A stretch of 64,000 bases of DNA from Notospermus geniculatus. Taxonomy: Eukaryota; Nemertea; Pilidiophora; Heteronemertea; Lineidae. The position numbers and the translations under genes are program-made. The DNA lies in assembly GCA_002633025.1 (NCBI GenBank), contig NMRB01000151.1, forward strand, positions 18,557-82,556, written 5' to 3'. Positions 35,969 to 50,900 of this stretch are shown piece after piece. Below the pieces are notes generated by a model. The model made no database searches. It was given only the letters and a program-made list of their open reading frames with translations, and was not told the origin of the DNA. How positions within the stretch are numbered: position 1 is the stretch's first letter; the number at the start of each line of letters is the position of its first letter.

Positions 35969-38900
35969 ATGGGATGCTACCAAGGAAAAGCCATTGCTGT
36001 CCAACAGCAACCGGCAAATGGCAAGATAAACTCACATCGACGAAAACAAAAAGAGGACAAGGAGCCGGAGGACCTTATCGAGGTGGACCCCCGGGCGCCC
36101 CTTAATGCACGACAGGTCTTCAAACTACAGAAATCATGGAAAGCCATCAAGAGGAATATGCAAATGGCTGGCATTGAGATGTTTCTCGCGTAAGTAGCTT
36201 TTTTCTGATAGTTGGTCGTGTGATTACGGTATAAGAATTTCATTGCAATGCAAGATATCTTACAAACTCCTACATTGAATTGTTCGTGCTAATGACAATA
36301 CACGATTGATGAAAAGTGGTAAGTTTTCATAGTTGATAGTTAACAATTGGCCTACGAAGTAAGTCATATCCAAATAGCTTTTGCAAGCCTTTTATCAAAC
36401 GCTGTGACAGGAATCTAAGTCAGATGCAATGAATGACAATCCTCCCTTTTTCCGATGCCCGCTTTATTGTTTGGCGGACACTCAAAAATAGAGACACATG
36501 TTTATTGTTTATCACTGCCTCCCCCATTGTCACGTCGCGGCTTATTTCGTCAATCTATTGTTGGGAGGCATTGGCACACGGGGACAATGAAAAATATTAC
36601 ATAATTTTTATGCCTATTGTTGAATGAGGGATTAAGATATGGCAATTGTAATCAACGCAGTCGCCTCAAACCTACTTCAAAATCGGCAAAAAACGTAAGC
36701 AGTTTATTCAACTGTACAAATACAAGATGCAGTAGTTTTGCCTGTAAGCTTACTTGTTGAATCAGAGAGTCAACAAGCAGGTGTGAGGGAATGAGAACAC
36801 AAATATGGATATTGGATTCGTTTCAATGAGTTCAAGTCATGTATAGGGCGTACTTAAAAATAATATGTTGATATTTAATATTTGGAGTACTGATCGGATA
36901 TCTGGCGTAAATTTGAGTTAAAACACGACATCATGTAACCCAACGAACATATACATCACGTGAGCACCAATCTCAGCAGCTGTTCATCAGACATGGCTTA
37001 AAGATCAATGAGTCCAATCTAGGCCTAAATCCAACTGTCAGCCCACAGCTGGGAGGTCAGCTCATTTCCATTCCAGGGGCCATATGCATAAAACACCCTT
37101 ATCTTTTGTTTGGAACAAATTTTACACTTAAGGGTGAATATGTAAAGTGACTCGAAATCTCGAATTTTTGACGCAAAAAAATCTGACTAACTGCACACTA
37201 AATAGAGAAAATAAGGCTCGGGGCACCTCCTTATGACGGCTCCCTAGGGCCCCGAGCCTTGTTTTCCAAATTTAGTGTGCAGTTAGTCAGATTTNCGATT
37301 GATGAAAAGTGGTAAGTTTTCATAGTTGATAGTTAACAATTGGCCTACGAAGTAAGTCATATCCAAATAGCTTTTGCAAGCCTTTTATCAAACGCTGTGA
37401 CAGGAATCTAAGTCAGATGCAATGAATGACAATCCTCCCTTTTTCCGATGCCCGCTTTATTGTTTGGCGGACACTCAAAAATAGAGACACATGTTTATTG
37501 TTTATCACTGCCTCCCCCATTGTCACGTCGCGGCTTATTTCGTCAATCTATTGTTGGGAGGCATTGGCACACGGGGACAATGAAAAATATTACATAATTT
37601 TTATGCCTATTGTTGAATGAGGGATTAAGATATGGCAATTGTAATCAACGCAGTCGCCTCAAACCTACTTCAAAATCGGCAAAAAACGTAAGCAGTTTAT
37701 TCAACTGTACAAATACAAGATGCAGTAGTTTTGCCTGTAAGCTTACTTGTTGAATCAGAGAGTCAACAAGCAGGTGTGAGGGAATGAGAACACAAATATG
37801 GATATTGGATTCGTTTCAATGAGTTCAAGTCATGTATAGGGCGTACTTAAAAATAATATGTTGATATTTAATATTTGGAGTACTGATCGGATATCTGGCG
37901 TAAATTTGAGTTAAAACACGACATCATGTAACCCAACGAACATACACGATCACGTGAGCACCAATCTCAGCAGCTGTTCATCAGACATGGCATAAAGATC
38001 AATAAGTCCAATCTAGGCCTAAATCCAACTGTCAGCCCACAGCTGGGAGGTCAGCTCATTTCCATTCCAGGGGCCTGTTTCATAAAGTGACTTTAAGCTA
38101 ATGGTACCTTTAACCAAATGGAAAATGCATTGAAGTTAATGGTACCATTAGCTTAAAGTCACTTTATGGAACAGGCCCCAGGCCATTAACCCGAGTCCAA
38201 AACTAGAGTCAAATCAGACCAAGTGGCAACCAATCCGCGCGGTCGTTACTCGATTACACGAGCAAAAAATGCGGGAACTAATCAGAATGCTTGTACTTGG
38301 TAACACTATCCAATCATAGTGCTTGTACGTGGAACACTCTTCTTAAAGACTCCAATCAGCGCGCTTGTACTACTAGTACAATGTACTATAAACAATCCAA
38401 TCAGAGCGCCTGTAGGGCGACTTGATAGGCCTAATAGTCTTACAGTCCAATCAGAGGACTTGTACTGAGGATTCATTGGGTGCAAGAAGAGTTGAAATTT
38501 CCGTTTTATCATCCGACATCGTCGGTCAATTTCATAATGAAAAGACTCCTCAATATTTGCCGCTAGGGTCCATGACACAGCGTGAGCCGTCATGACCAGA
38601 TGCAGGCCGCTGCTCTCATGATGAGTGCGGTTTTTCTTCGGTACCGGGTATTCAAAGTGACCAGACGTGATATATTTTGCAATACACGTCAGACACATCT
38701 GACAGACTGCAAGCCAAATTCGCGAACCTCTACGTAATTATCGCTAAAAAGTTATGTGATATAGAGTTTGTGGTAAATGTCGGTTCGAAGTGTTCGCTCG
38801 TGTCATCAATGATTTCATAAACACAGCAAATCCGACACATATATTTTTCTCCGAATGTTCCGTAACACGGGACGCAAAATAATCTCGGAATCTTAAAAAA

Positions 38901-41900
38901 ACTCAATCTGCTGGCATCGTCAAACTACCATCTTCATCCGACGTCGAAATCGAAAAAAAATGAAACGTCTTTTTACGACATTCTGACGAGTCTCTTCCTG
39001 GATAATCGCAGGGGAAACGGAAATGTATGATGTGGGGGAAGATGGGATCGGTGACATGCAAAAGATGAACTCCGCGAAACCTAATTCAGGGAAGCCCCAC
39101 CGGGAATATATAAAACAGGGATGTCCCGTTGATTGTCTTCGCGACATTTCTGATGGGATTACTTCAAAAAAGGAAGATTCCGAGGCAAACAGTGATTGGA
39201 TAACGAATTTTCTTCAGTTCGATAGTCTCCTGTCACACTGTGACAACTTGCACAAGTAGCTGCGTTAGCAGTAACCAGGCATGCCGACGCCCCTCTGGAA
39301 AATGTCCAACTGCTTGTTGGCCTTGAAATGTCAAGGCTGTCCGCGGTGTTTACTGGCCTTGGCCTTGACCTCCGTCTTGACCAGACGACGGTGCGGATGC
39401 CCCACCAAAAAAGTCCAATGCTGAAATTCAAGGTCGTCCGAAGTGTTTACTGGCTTTGACCTTGACCTTATTGTTATCGTGTCGTGACCTTGTATCCTGA
39501 GCATCGGCGGTATCGCTTTCAGGTGTGCATGTATTACGTGTCGATCGGCCAATTTAGCGACCAGGAGGAAAACCGATGGGCCGGCATGACGAGACCAATT
39601 ACTGCTATGTTTTATGAAAATTGCTGGATTCGCTTGTCGATATCTGTGACCCTGCCCCCGTAGACCGCGTTTGTTGCTTGGTCCTCACGGCTTTTGTTTG
39701 TTTACAACGTGGATGATGAATTCTCCGTGCGGAAATCAACCCGAGTAACGACCCAAAATAATTTCCAGCAGGAACGTAATTTGTCCAATGACCTGTCACC
39801 TTGGAAACCGTAAATAACATAGCTTCTGTTCGAAATCAAAAGATGCAACACTCTGCTGTCATAAAGAAGGAGAATTACAGATAAGATGTTAAGTTTTTTT
39901 GATTCTGCTCTCAACAACCTGGAAAATGGCGGTTGAAAAAACCATGCGCGGCGGCATTCACCTTGCTTGAATAGGACAAGTTTTCTTTTTGACAGCATTG
40001 CGCCTAATCAAAGGGGATTTTCGGAAGTAACAATTGTGTGTATGGGAGAGGAGAGTGGATCAACAACAATGCCGGCTTTTTGTAACATGTAAAATTCAAG
40101 GCAAACGTCACCTTGAGGCGGTATCTGTAGATTGCAGGGAGTATCAAGAAATCAAAAGATTTGTGACTTTCCTTCAGTTTGGGGCGTGACGACACAATGT
40201 CAGATTTCTCATTTTTCTGAAGCAAGAGACTTATGTCTTTAGAAGAGGCGCGGCATTTCTATCAGATCCCAAATCATTATTCTGCAAATGGAACTGCAAT
40301 ACGAGAACCATTCATACACATTTTTACAGATTCCTTTTAGTTGCTGATGCAGGTGAGCCTCTTTGAAAGCAAAAAAATCTTACTGGTATAGATGTAATGA
40401 AAAGCGTTTGCTTCCCGAAGCGTGTATAGAATTGCGGGCTGCGAATGACATAGTTGTATCATACATAAAGTCTTCATCGTCAACCAGAGTAATTTAGAAC
40501 GAGGATGAGAGAGTTCATGATAAACAGCTTTCGGGCCCTAAGGACAGAAAGCGACGTACTTAAATTCTTCTAGTTGAAAGATAAAAAGACAGCAATGAAT
40601 TTGTGCTTCATCAAACCTGATGTTGCTTTTTGATCGTTCCAAACGAAGGCGGAGGCAGAACTTCCGGCAGATTCCGTGATAATTTGATTGTCAAGTTCAA
40701 AGCTCTGTCTGAGACAAAATTTAAGGCAGGTTATTTAGTTTCACCGACTCAAGGATGGTAAATTATTAGATGTACATGTATCCTTCCACCTTCAACCTCC
40801 CACCTCACAACAACTTGCTATCAAGGTCGTGTTCTGTCAGGTGATGGAACAACGTCGTTTGATGCAAATAAATGACGACAGCGCCCCTGGCGGATGTTTT
40901 CACGACAACGCTGGCAGTGTGGGTTGTCGATAAAGCAGAAGCTTCCGGTCGCCGTCGTAGACTTCTTTTGATGAATCACAGAAGTTGCTTTAAGTGTGGA
41001 TCAGAGTCGGGCATGATATGACGTTACGACGAAGGAAGATCTAATCTCCGGATATTAGAAGTGATCAGACAGAGACAGCTGGAAGGGTAAGCTGCCCGTG
41101 TTGGGTCACGTGACTAGGGCGATGAAGCGGAAGTCAGGTTCTACGATGACCTTCGGATTGTTTTCACTTCCGGCAGGGAAAAGCTGTCGTCGTTTTATAA
41201 ATCCTGTAGTCGAAGGATGACGTGATGCGATGCTTTGCGAGGGATCACGACGACGTAAAAAGTGGTGCGATGTGATAAGGCCAGATGTGACCAGATATGA
41301 CCATGACGCCATTCGTTGAGCGATCAGTCTAGTCCCGAGGGAACAACTGCTCCTGGTTTCGAGAGTCGGTCGCATCTGTGAGATTGCGATCAGTGCCCTC
41401 CAGCGTCAGGACTGTTGAGGAACGAAAGTCGACGAAATTCTGCAACTCTGGGGCTCACGAAGATTGAAAATTTAGGTTGTTTTATTCCCTGAAGATCAAT
41501 ATTGAAGATTGCATTTTACCAACGTAGTGAGTGGAGGAGGTGGGAATCAGTGACTACGGCATTAAACGGAAATAATAAGCGAATGGCGCTCTTTGAATTA
41601 AATGATACCTCTAAGGTAGACATTAGTAATCATTTCTAGCATACGTCAAGAAGACTCGAGTTGTTGGAACCATGAACGAGCATCTCTGTCTCTGGAGACA
41701 ATACGCGTCCCTGATCAAAGGAAGATTCGCTGTGGCGTTTCTAATGACTTATTCGGAGTCGCAGGTGGAAATGTGAACAAGCGAATGAGGTCTCCATCTG
41801 CCATTTCGTCGTCTAGATAAATAACCAAGGTTTCTGAGAAATATCGTAGATTACCCCGAAAATACGGGAACATGTTTTAGACAGTGAGATCTCGAAAGTG

Positions 41901-44900
41901 CCGAAGTTATGGCGATACTAGGAACGGGCCGTTTCTGCCCTTATCATTAGAAACATCAGCCTTCCTTGAACAAAGTTTGGTGCAGGGCATGTGAAAATCC
42001 TTTAGACTTATCACGACTCCGGACACATTCTTATTGAAGCTTTCCGCCCCTACTTTCGCTCAGAGTTCGTCAGAAGTAGAACTCAACCTCAGCCTAGGTA
42101 GTGTAGAAGTAAGAACTCAACCTCGACCTTGGCATATAGAAGTAAGAACTCAACCTTGACCGAGGCAGTAGAAGTAAGAACTCAACATTGACCGAGGCAG
42201 TAGAAGTAAGAACTCAACGTTGACCGAGGCAGTATAGAAGTAAAAACTCAACCTCGACCGAGGCAAGTAAGAAATCGACCTAGGTAGTTTTAGATCCCAA
42301 TGATGAGTGAAGCTTGGCTCACCAATCTGAAGGGTTAACGCGAAACTAAAGAGCGAGTCATTTCTTCTGTCACGTCACTCGGGTATCCATGCAAATTGGT
42401 AAGACAATGTCGATCACGTGATCGTATCGACAGACTCTCTGACATTCTGTTCTCATCGCGTCACCGCCGGAGTATCCACAGTGACATCCGGGATTGTACA
42501 CGGAAGCTAGGTTGAATATTCATGCCGTTCGAGGCGCATGACCAGACCGGATTGTCTGCGTCCCTATGAGAAAGTTCCGCCCATTTGGACGGATCATTAA
42601 ACAACGCATCTCTCATCATTGGGATTTGTTCTCTTAGAAAACCCTTTGGGAAAATTTCTTATGAGAGTAAACTTTGAAAAAGGTACCTTTTCTCAAAAAA
42701 ACCCGCCAATATCAGCCGACGTAAAGAAAAATACCCAGGCGGAGAGGTGATAATTTCTTTCTCTCCTTACCATACTGACCACCTCCCAACATCAGACGGA
42801 GGGGTCTCGGTCAACAACAGCTCCACCAGAGTTAATGGAGGCAATTGGCAGAGATATAAGAAGCCACATTATTCCCCTGGCGAATAAATTGTTTCATGAT
42901 AACAGGGCCCCTCATTGTCTTCGGTGGCTTAAGTACCCTTGTCGACCTGTAATTATCCAGCAGTAATTTGGGGTCTCAACTTTGGTATTAGAGGGTTCAG
43001 GTGATGTTAGAAACGTCACGCGTGTACATTCGGTTTAAAATCGTCTTCGTCATTCCCGTACCAGAAGTCATTACCCATCTGCTTCCTGCAGTTCCGTCCA
43101 CAATTTCGAACTAATCACAAGGTACATGTAGGCCTACATGTAACAGACGATTTTAGACAGACTACCACAGACTTCATGTCCTCCAACGCTGCAGGCTTTT
43201 TGGTTTTCATTGGACGACCAATTCCAAATCCCACCATTAAAAAGGACATTCATTTTGTAACGCTTTCATCATCCAGTGACTTCCTATACGCGACAAAGGA
43301 TTGGTTCCTGGTAATCATTGTGGTCGACTCTCTACATGAGGAGTGTGTTCCAAGCATTATCACCACTTGCAAACTCGGCAGGAGTTCAGGTCAATGCTAA
43401 CATCATTTGCTGTCAAGAGTTTGGAAAGGAGCTGAGTGTCACTCCAGGGAATTAGAAATCTCCGGCTGTTTGCGCGAATGGTTGGGAATGGGCTCAGGGT
43501 AGGGTAGGCCTACGTAATTGCTGACAACTCACGAGGGAATTGAGTAATTGACATTCACGTCGGAGGCACAGTTTATCGCAACCCCTGGATGGGCAGGTGA
43601 CAACACCGGATAACCGACCGAGAAAAACGCGATCTAATCTCGCAGCAACGTGCGCGTGATGCAGCGTGATTACAATTCCACGTAGGGCAGCGCATATCGA
43701 AAGTAAAACAAGATCCAACGGGGACGAGTTGTCATTTCCAATGATTTTGTCACAAGTGGCGATGGGCAATGGTAGTTGAACCCTCTCATCACTGGTGCCA
43801 ACCATTTAGACAGCAAAACCACCGGTCCCATTCTTGACACGCAGTGAAACAGCGTGTAGTTATATACGACATTCAACCATTTTGATTGGCCAGTTAACTA
43901 TTATGTTAATCTGTTCTCTTCTCTCATTGGTTGATTTGAAAGATGCAGTTCATGAACTGAAAAAACGAAGTATGAAAAGCTTCATGCATGAAGCTTTTCA
44001 TACTTCGTTTTTTCTTCTGGTAACTTCAGCAGCCTACCACTGATTTGTAGCGTCACTGTTTTACAGCCCAAATACATGTAGATCAGCAGTCGCAATGCCT
44101 GTTGGAAATGTGAGTTTGCCTGCGGTCAAAACGACCATGGACTCTCATCAGGTTTCAATTTCCAAGCATTTCACGAGTGCAATGAAAAACCAGGCTCACT
44201 AAACAAGTTGGAGCCGTTTTACCAAGTCAATCGAATCACCAAACTCTCACATCAGCAACTCACTTTTCTTGGAGCATCTACGACCTTGGTACGCCAATGT
44301 CCGTGCCCTGCCCGAGAGGTTTGCTGGACATAAGAGGTCTTTACATTCCTTTTGCGGTCATCCGACTCCACTCTAAGGAATGGAATTCAAATTAGTCGGT
44401 TAATCATAAAGCGGAGTGCCTGCTTTCATCCGCGGACATTTCAGTGTATGATTGCAGCGCGCCTGCCGTAAGTAATGAAAGGTTTTCGAGGATTGGTGAC
44501 CGTTGAATACATTGTATCTCTCAATGCTTTTATAGCAACACCTTGCTTAGAACAAATCCGAAAACAATACAGCAGCGAATTACTGATGATAAATGCAGGC
44601 GACCCTCTTCAATCTCTTCTTGACATCATTCCTGTATTTCTTACCACCTCCGATGCAGTAGAGGTAAAAATTAATACCATAATTCACCTCCCAGATTTGT
44701 AAAAAGATCAAATCCTGCGTATGGTACCGCAGCTCCCAGTATTCCTCTTGCATGTTGTAGTCACGCCTGATCTCTTCCACCCCTATCAGGACGTCATACA
44801 GTCGATAAGGAATGGACGTCAGGACATAAGCGACGCTGACAAAGATTAACATCCTAGTCAAATGGTTTGTCTCCTTCTCCATTGCCTTCTGGACATCTCC

Positions 44901-47900
44901 GCTGACGCCCATCTTGCCTCTTTCCTTGGATGCTGCATGCAACACGATGATGATCCACACATTGCAGAAGACAATGATACAGAACGGTAGCACGGTCCCT
45001 ATTGCCAATTGTGACGAGTTTCCGAGTGCTTCTAACTGAGGATTGCCCACTGACATGCGCAGGGTGCTTAAGCCTGCAAAAAGAAAAAATTAGTGACTGT
45101 GCTTTTTTGCTTGAGTCGTGGAAAGACTCGACAAAAGGTACCACAGATAACGAGGCTTCAAAAAGCTTTCACTAACCTTTCACATTACGTTTACGTTTAT
45201 GAGAACTTCATTTTACAACGATAGGGGCCTATATGTAGATTTTAAAACAGGCAAAGGGCCAAAACCCAATATTTATGGCCCAGTAAGTGCTGGCAAAAAA
45301 ATGTTAACAGATGGCTTGATATGAATCGTGTGGGATTCTCCGCAAGCACTTTCTATCTGTGTGAACTTTTTGCGACCCAATACGTTGAATCTGGGAATTC
45401 TATTCGAAAGTGATAAGGATCAGCGGTAAACAATGGTACCAGCAGCAACTTCGGCAGATATTTTCCCATTTTTATCGCATCGTCTCGGTCTAAACCACGA
45501 TATGAAGCCGAAATGGTAATGCAGGCAGCTAATCATGGGGAATGTCAGCACTAAAACGGTCTCAATGCAAGTCATTTCCCATAATCAGGATACATTAGTG
45601 GGGGATGTCACAAGAAGGTTCCATCACATCAAATTGTGGTGTTATTTATCGCCGAAGTGCTCTTTAGAACAACATCACGTACTGAACACTCAAAGTACAT
45701 GTGCATGTATACATGAGGCCTAATACTGATATGGTGTGCAGTGATGCGCAGAACTTTGTTTGAGGGACCTTATTCACAAACCCTCCTAATTTTAAGCGCA
45801 CGGAAATCCTTTGTCAGGCTGATTGTGAACAATAGGTTGACCGCAATTGGACAATAGCTGACGCACTCAAGTTACGACATTTGTGAACAAGACCCCATGG
45901 CCCATATTCATAAAACTACTTAAATCAAAATGTGACACTTGTTCTTTGTTCAACACAAAAGATAAGTATCACACTTGGACTTAAGTATACTTTTATGAAT
46001 ATGGGCCCAGGGTCCATATTCATAAAGATACTAAGTCAAAGTGTGACACTTACCTTTTGTATTTAACAAAGGATAAGTGTCACACTTACACTTAGGTCGT
46101 TTTATGAATACCGGTCCAGAACCTCACCCGTCGCTTCATTTCGTTCATATTTGTACGTATAGAATATGTACAGATTGAGACCACAGATTAGAATGAAAGT
46201 TAAGGTCATGGTGACGCAGGCCCGGCGTCTGGTACAAAGCCTTGGTGCAGCCATCGGGAATCGCACCACAATTAATCTATCTATCGTCATCTCAGCAAGG
46301 AAGAACCCGGACAGCATACCGAAGGCGTAGGCTTGGTACCACATCAACCTGAAATACCCAACAGTTATTTCTGAATACATGTATCCCCGAAGGACAGGCG
46401 AGTGTCGCGATCGGGTTGCTCGATTCCAAGCACCTCTCATCAGGGCATTTTGCATGTTGAATTTCAGGGCCTTGGGTCTCTCCGCCGCTGCCCCCGTTCT
46501 ACTAAAAGGTGTGTACAGACCGGATGGCGTAGCGGATAACCCAATCGACGAGTCAAGATCGGCTTTTAGCCAGTGACTGACCTACCATAAAACGGTGAAA
46601 AGCAATGCCAAGTGCGTTGGCCGAAAAGGGCTTTTAGCAAAGCCTCCTGCGTGAAGTGGAAGCCGGCGACAGGAAGGTCGTCTGCACGTCGATAAGTGCG
46701 TTAAACATCAACCGGAAGTGGTTGGTATCATCAGCAGTCAATGGACTTGTACATTTGCTGAGCGTGGTTGGTGTTGTGAACGCCGAGTAAATGTACCAGA
46801 CTTGACTATAGTGACTGCCCAATCTGTGCACTGTCATGCTGCCACAAGGCGTCAGGTGAAATTTGGCAACCGCACCAACTCGACCGACCCAGCAACACGA
46901 CGACCGCCCGACTGGTATCACGCCACTGGCAGTCATTTGTTACTGAGGGCCAAAGATGCGTGGTGTTCAAGACCATCTACTCACTTCAAGACGAATTCAG
47001 AAGGACTTATGCCNGCTTCATTTCGTTCATATTTGTACGTATAGAATATGTACAGATTGAGACCACAGATTAGAATGAAAGTTAAGGTCATGGTGACGCA
47101 GGCCCGGCGTCTGGTACAAAGCCTTGGTGCAGCCATCGGGAATCGCACCACAATTAATCTATCTATCGTCATCTCAGCAAGGAAGAACCCGGACAGCATA
47201 CCGAAGGCGTAGGCTTGGTACCACATCAACCTGAAATTCCCAACAGTTATTTCTGAATACATGTATCCCCGAAGGACTGGCGAGTGTCTCCGACGGGTTG
47301 CTTGATTCCAAGCACCTCTCGCATCAGGGCTTTTTGCATGTTGAATTTCAGGGCCTTGGGTCTCTCCGCCGCTGCCCCCGTTCTACTAAAAGGTGTGTAT
47401 AGACCGGATGGCGTAGCGGATAACCCAATCGACGAGTCAAGATCGGCTTTTAGCCGGTGACTGACCTACCATAAAACGGTGAAAAGCAATGCCAAGGCAA
47501 GTGCGTTGGCCGAAAAGGGCTTTTAGCAAAGCCTCCTGCGTGAAGTGGAAGCCGGCGACAGGAAGGTCGTCTGCATATCGATAAATTGTGCGTTATCAAC
47601 CGGAAGTGGTTGGTATCATCAGCATTCAATGGACTTGTACATTTGCTGAGCGTGGTTGGTGTTGTGAACGCCGAGTAAATGTACCAGACTTGACTATAGT
47701 GACTGCCCAATCTGTGCACTGTCATGCTGCCACAAGGTGTCGGAAAATCGCCGGATGAAATTTGGCAACCTCACCAACTCGACCGACCCAGCAACACGAC
47801 GACCGCCCGACTGGTATCACGCCACTGGCAGTCATTTGTTACTGAGGGCCAAAGATGCGTGGTGTTCAAGACCATCTACTCACTTCAAGACGAATTCAGA

Positions 47901-50900
47901 AGGACTTATGCCCTGGTTATAGAAGAAGACACACATTGACCATAAGTACTCAATGAGAACGCTACAATCGGCAAGCGCCAGACCAGTCATGTAGTTACAC
48001 GTTGATATTCGTCTGTTGTCTTTTTGTAAACTTATGATGATGGAGAGGACATTTCCGAAGAGTCCAATAACAACGACCACGATCCAGGAGTACTTGGAGA
48101 CGATTAGGTAAGCAATACGTAAGGCTACCGGAGCAGGAACCGCAGGAAGGCTCGCATCATCTGCTAAACCAGTGACGTTATCCTCCGCCATTTTGAAACT
48201 TCACAATAACCCTCCAATCAGAAGCGACCATCGCCTTTTACTCGGTCCTGTCATTCGGCGATTTGCATAAAATGCGCTGATGATTTCCAAATGATGTTCT
48301 TCGACAAAGATCTTTGAAATTGATGCACAGCACGTTGTCGGGAACGTCTACTTGATTGCGCGGGGAAAATTAAACAATGTCATCTGGAGTCCATCCCTAA
48401 CCTCCAGACATCGATGACTCGGGTGGTTTAAGGGTGTTCACTGATGACTGAATGTTTTCAACTGAACTTCCTGGCCATAGACAATGCCTTATTACACGGA
48501 GTCGTATTACTATAACGATTATGCTGGGTATAGCGGACGCAATATGATCACTTTGATAGTATAGCTGGAGGCTTGGTAGTACCAGAAGCAGGATTTTTAT
48601 TGTCAGACGCCCAATTAACCTGCATCATTTTTTTACAGACGGCAATTACGTTTCGGAACTCGCTCTTGTGATATTGAGTTCCAACGATGTGGTATCACGT
48701 TACATGTGTGCTTATAGCACGGGATATCAAAACTGCCACTGAGGTTGCCATGTTTGTTTTTTCGTGAACATTGCCTAAGTTTTGCTGAAGCCTTTGAGCC
48801 ATCAAGTCGTTACAACTTAGACAACGTATCATCACTTTGTCGTCATCTTTGTGCCGTTGACTCCGATTGCATGATCAGTCTATCACTCACACGCCAGGTT
48901 CAGCTGTACTTTACCGGGATGTAATTGCTTACGATTTGAGTAGGCAATCGAGACGGCACGCTCGACATGGTACAAATGAGTGGAAACTGCTTATTGAACC
49001 CGTCTGAGAAAAAATAACATCAATGCTATAAAGGCTCAGGTTGACAGAAAGATCTGTTTGAAACATCTCAGAGCGTTTGGGTTGATGGCGCGCCACTCCG
49101 TCAAGAGGTGACGTACTCATTACGTTTTTTTCTCGAAAACATCCCACATGGAGAAAAAATCCTTATTTCCTCTGGCTCTTGTTTGTGGAGCGTAATCTTG
49201 CAATTGTAACCACAGCAACTGATTTAAAGTTGTTTACAAATGATCCGCCTGTCCCGCCCAATGGTTATCCAAATGATTAACGACTGCAAATGAGTCTTCA
49301 TTCCTGTTATCGTCTGCTACAAGGAGTGGGATACATCACGACACATAAATCTCAACTTTCTTCGTCTCTCTTTTAACTGTAGATCGGAATTACTCTGGCC
49401 ACAAGAATCAGTCAACATCATCGTTGCGTTTCGTCTCCTTCCGTAATAAACCATCCCATGGGCGGAAAAGGGAAATAGGTTGTCATGAGTGATATCGTCT
49501 GGACCAATCTTCCTCATGTATTACTATGGCCAGCAGATCGTCGAAGGAGTACGGTGATACCAACCAGTTCAGGACATCTTTACCGGTTGCTTCGTTTTGA
49601 TTTCCGCCGGCGAGCGACCGATCTCCGTTCGATACCGTCCAGGCTGTTGAAGCCATTTTAAAAGTTTCTCCTCAAAGATTTCTGCTGGCGAGGGACCAAT
49701 CTCCAGACTGTTGAAAGGACATCTTTACATGTAGCTCCTCCTACATTTGCGCTGGTGAGCGGCCGATCTCCGCCAAACCGACGGCAAATCTGACGTCGTG
49801 TAGTTGACAAACCTTCAATCTGCACCTCTTGCATGGCGTCACCCCGACTTCCATTTATTTTGCCGTATCTCATCATCCGGGATGCAAGGACGTGAGAACG
49901 AGATAGCATCGGCATAGTTAGGCTTCGTTTAGTCGGCGACATGGGACTCCGGCTGGTTCTCAGGGTTTGAAAGAAGCATTTGGATCGGTAGACTCCCTTA
50001 ATGATGGTTTATCTGCGAGTAAAATCACTTTGATTTTCAAATCAGCCATGAACTCAGGGTATAGACTTCGATTGTTGGTCTTCGCAACCTTGCCAGGGAA
50101 GGCTTAGAAATACAGCTTTAGATAAAATCCAAGCAACCTCGGTACATATCTGTTATGAAATGTTGATTAAAGGGATCCATGACCGTTAAAAAATAACACT
50201 TTCACCGTTATAAAGTGTTCCAAAGTAGGGCATTGTCAACCAGTGGGAACGAATTTGGGTAGCAGAAGCCGATTCATGGGCAGGTATAAAAGAAATGGTA
50301 TCCAACGTACCAATAGGTAAATATTGAAATAAAATGGCGTAGATATCACGATGCCATTTTGATGTCAATAAATTTGAGAAGTCAAAATCAAGGTGCCACA
50401 TTTCTGGCACAGATTGGCTTTCAATGAACAACCCAGCCGTAATATGGACAGTCGTTTGTGTCACTTGTTTTAGCGTACGTTCTACGAAAGCCAACAAATG
50501 GTGAATCGCCCATTGAGAATCAACTCACACGAGAAAACTCTCACGTGGAGGAGCGTCTTACAAGCTTCTTAAGTACTTCCACTTGCTTTAATGGAAGCTG
50601 TAACAAGACCAACCGAGATGTTTTTCATGTCTCACAAAACATGTTTGCGTTTTTCCCCTTCGGTGAGATCAATATGGCGGATCAGCTGAGTGGAGATAAC
50701 TCTCTTTCGTGTTCATTGAAGAATACGCCGAGATGTCGGCGAAGAGAGAGTGATGGCGGTAGCTGAATGGGAAATTAACATGACCATCAATGTCACTTAC
50801 CTGTGGACAGTATCAGGTACGGTTAGGTGGGTGAATCGAAAAAAGACAGTACAGAAGCAACCCACGTTCACGTTCATCCCGTCACGTGCGGAACAAATAA

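Noticed and set aside
46133-47912. Duplicated GPCR exon for alternative splicing
   Set aside because: The copies flank a single N with the haplotype-joint pattern, and one lacks its donor.
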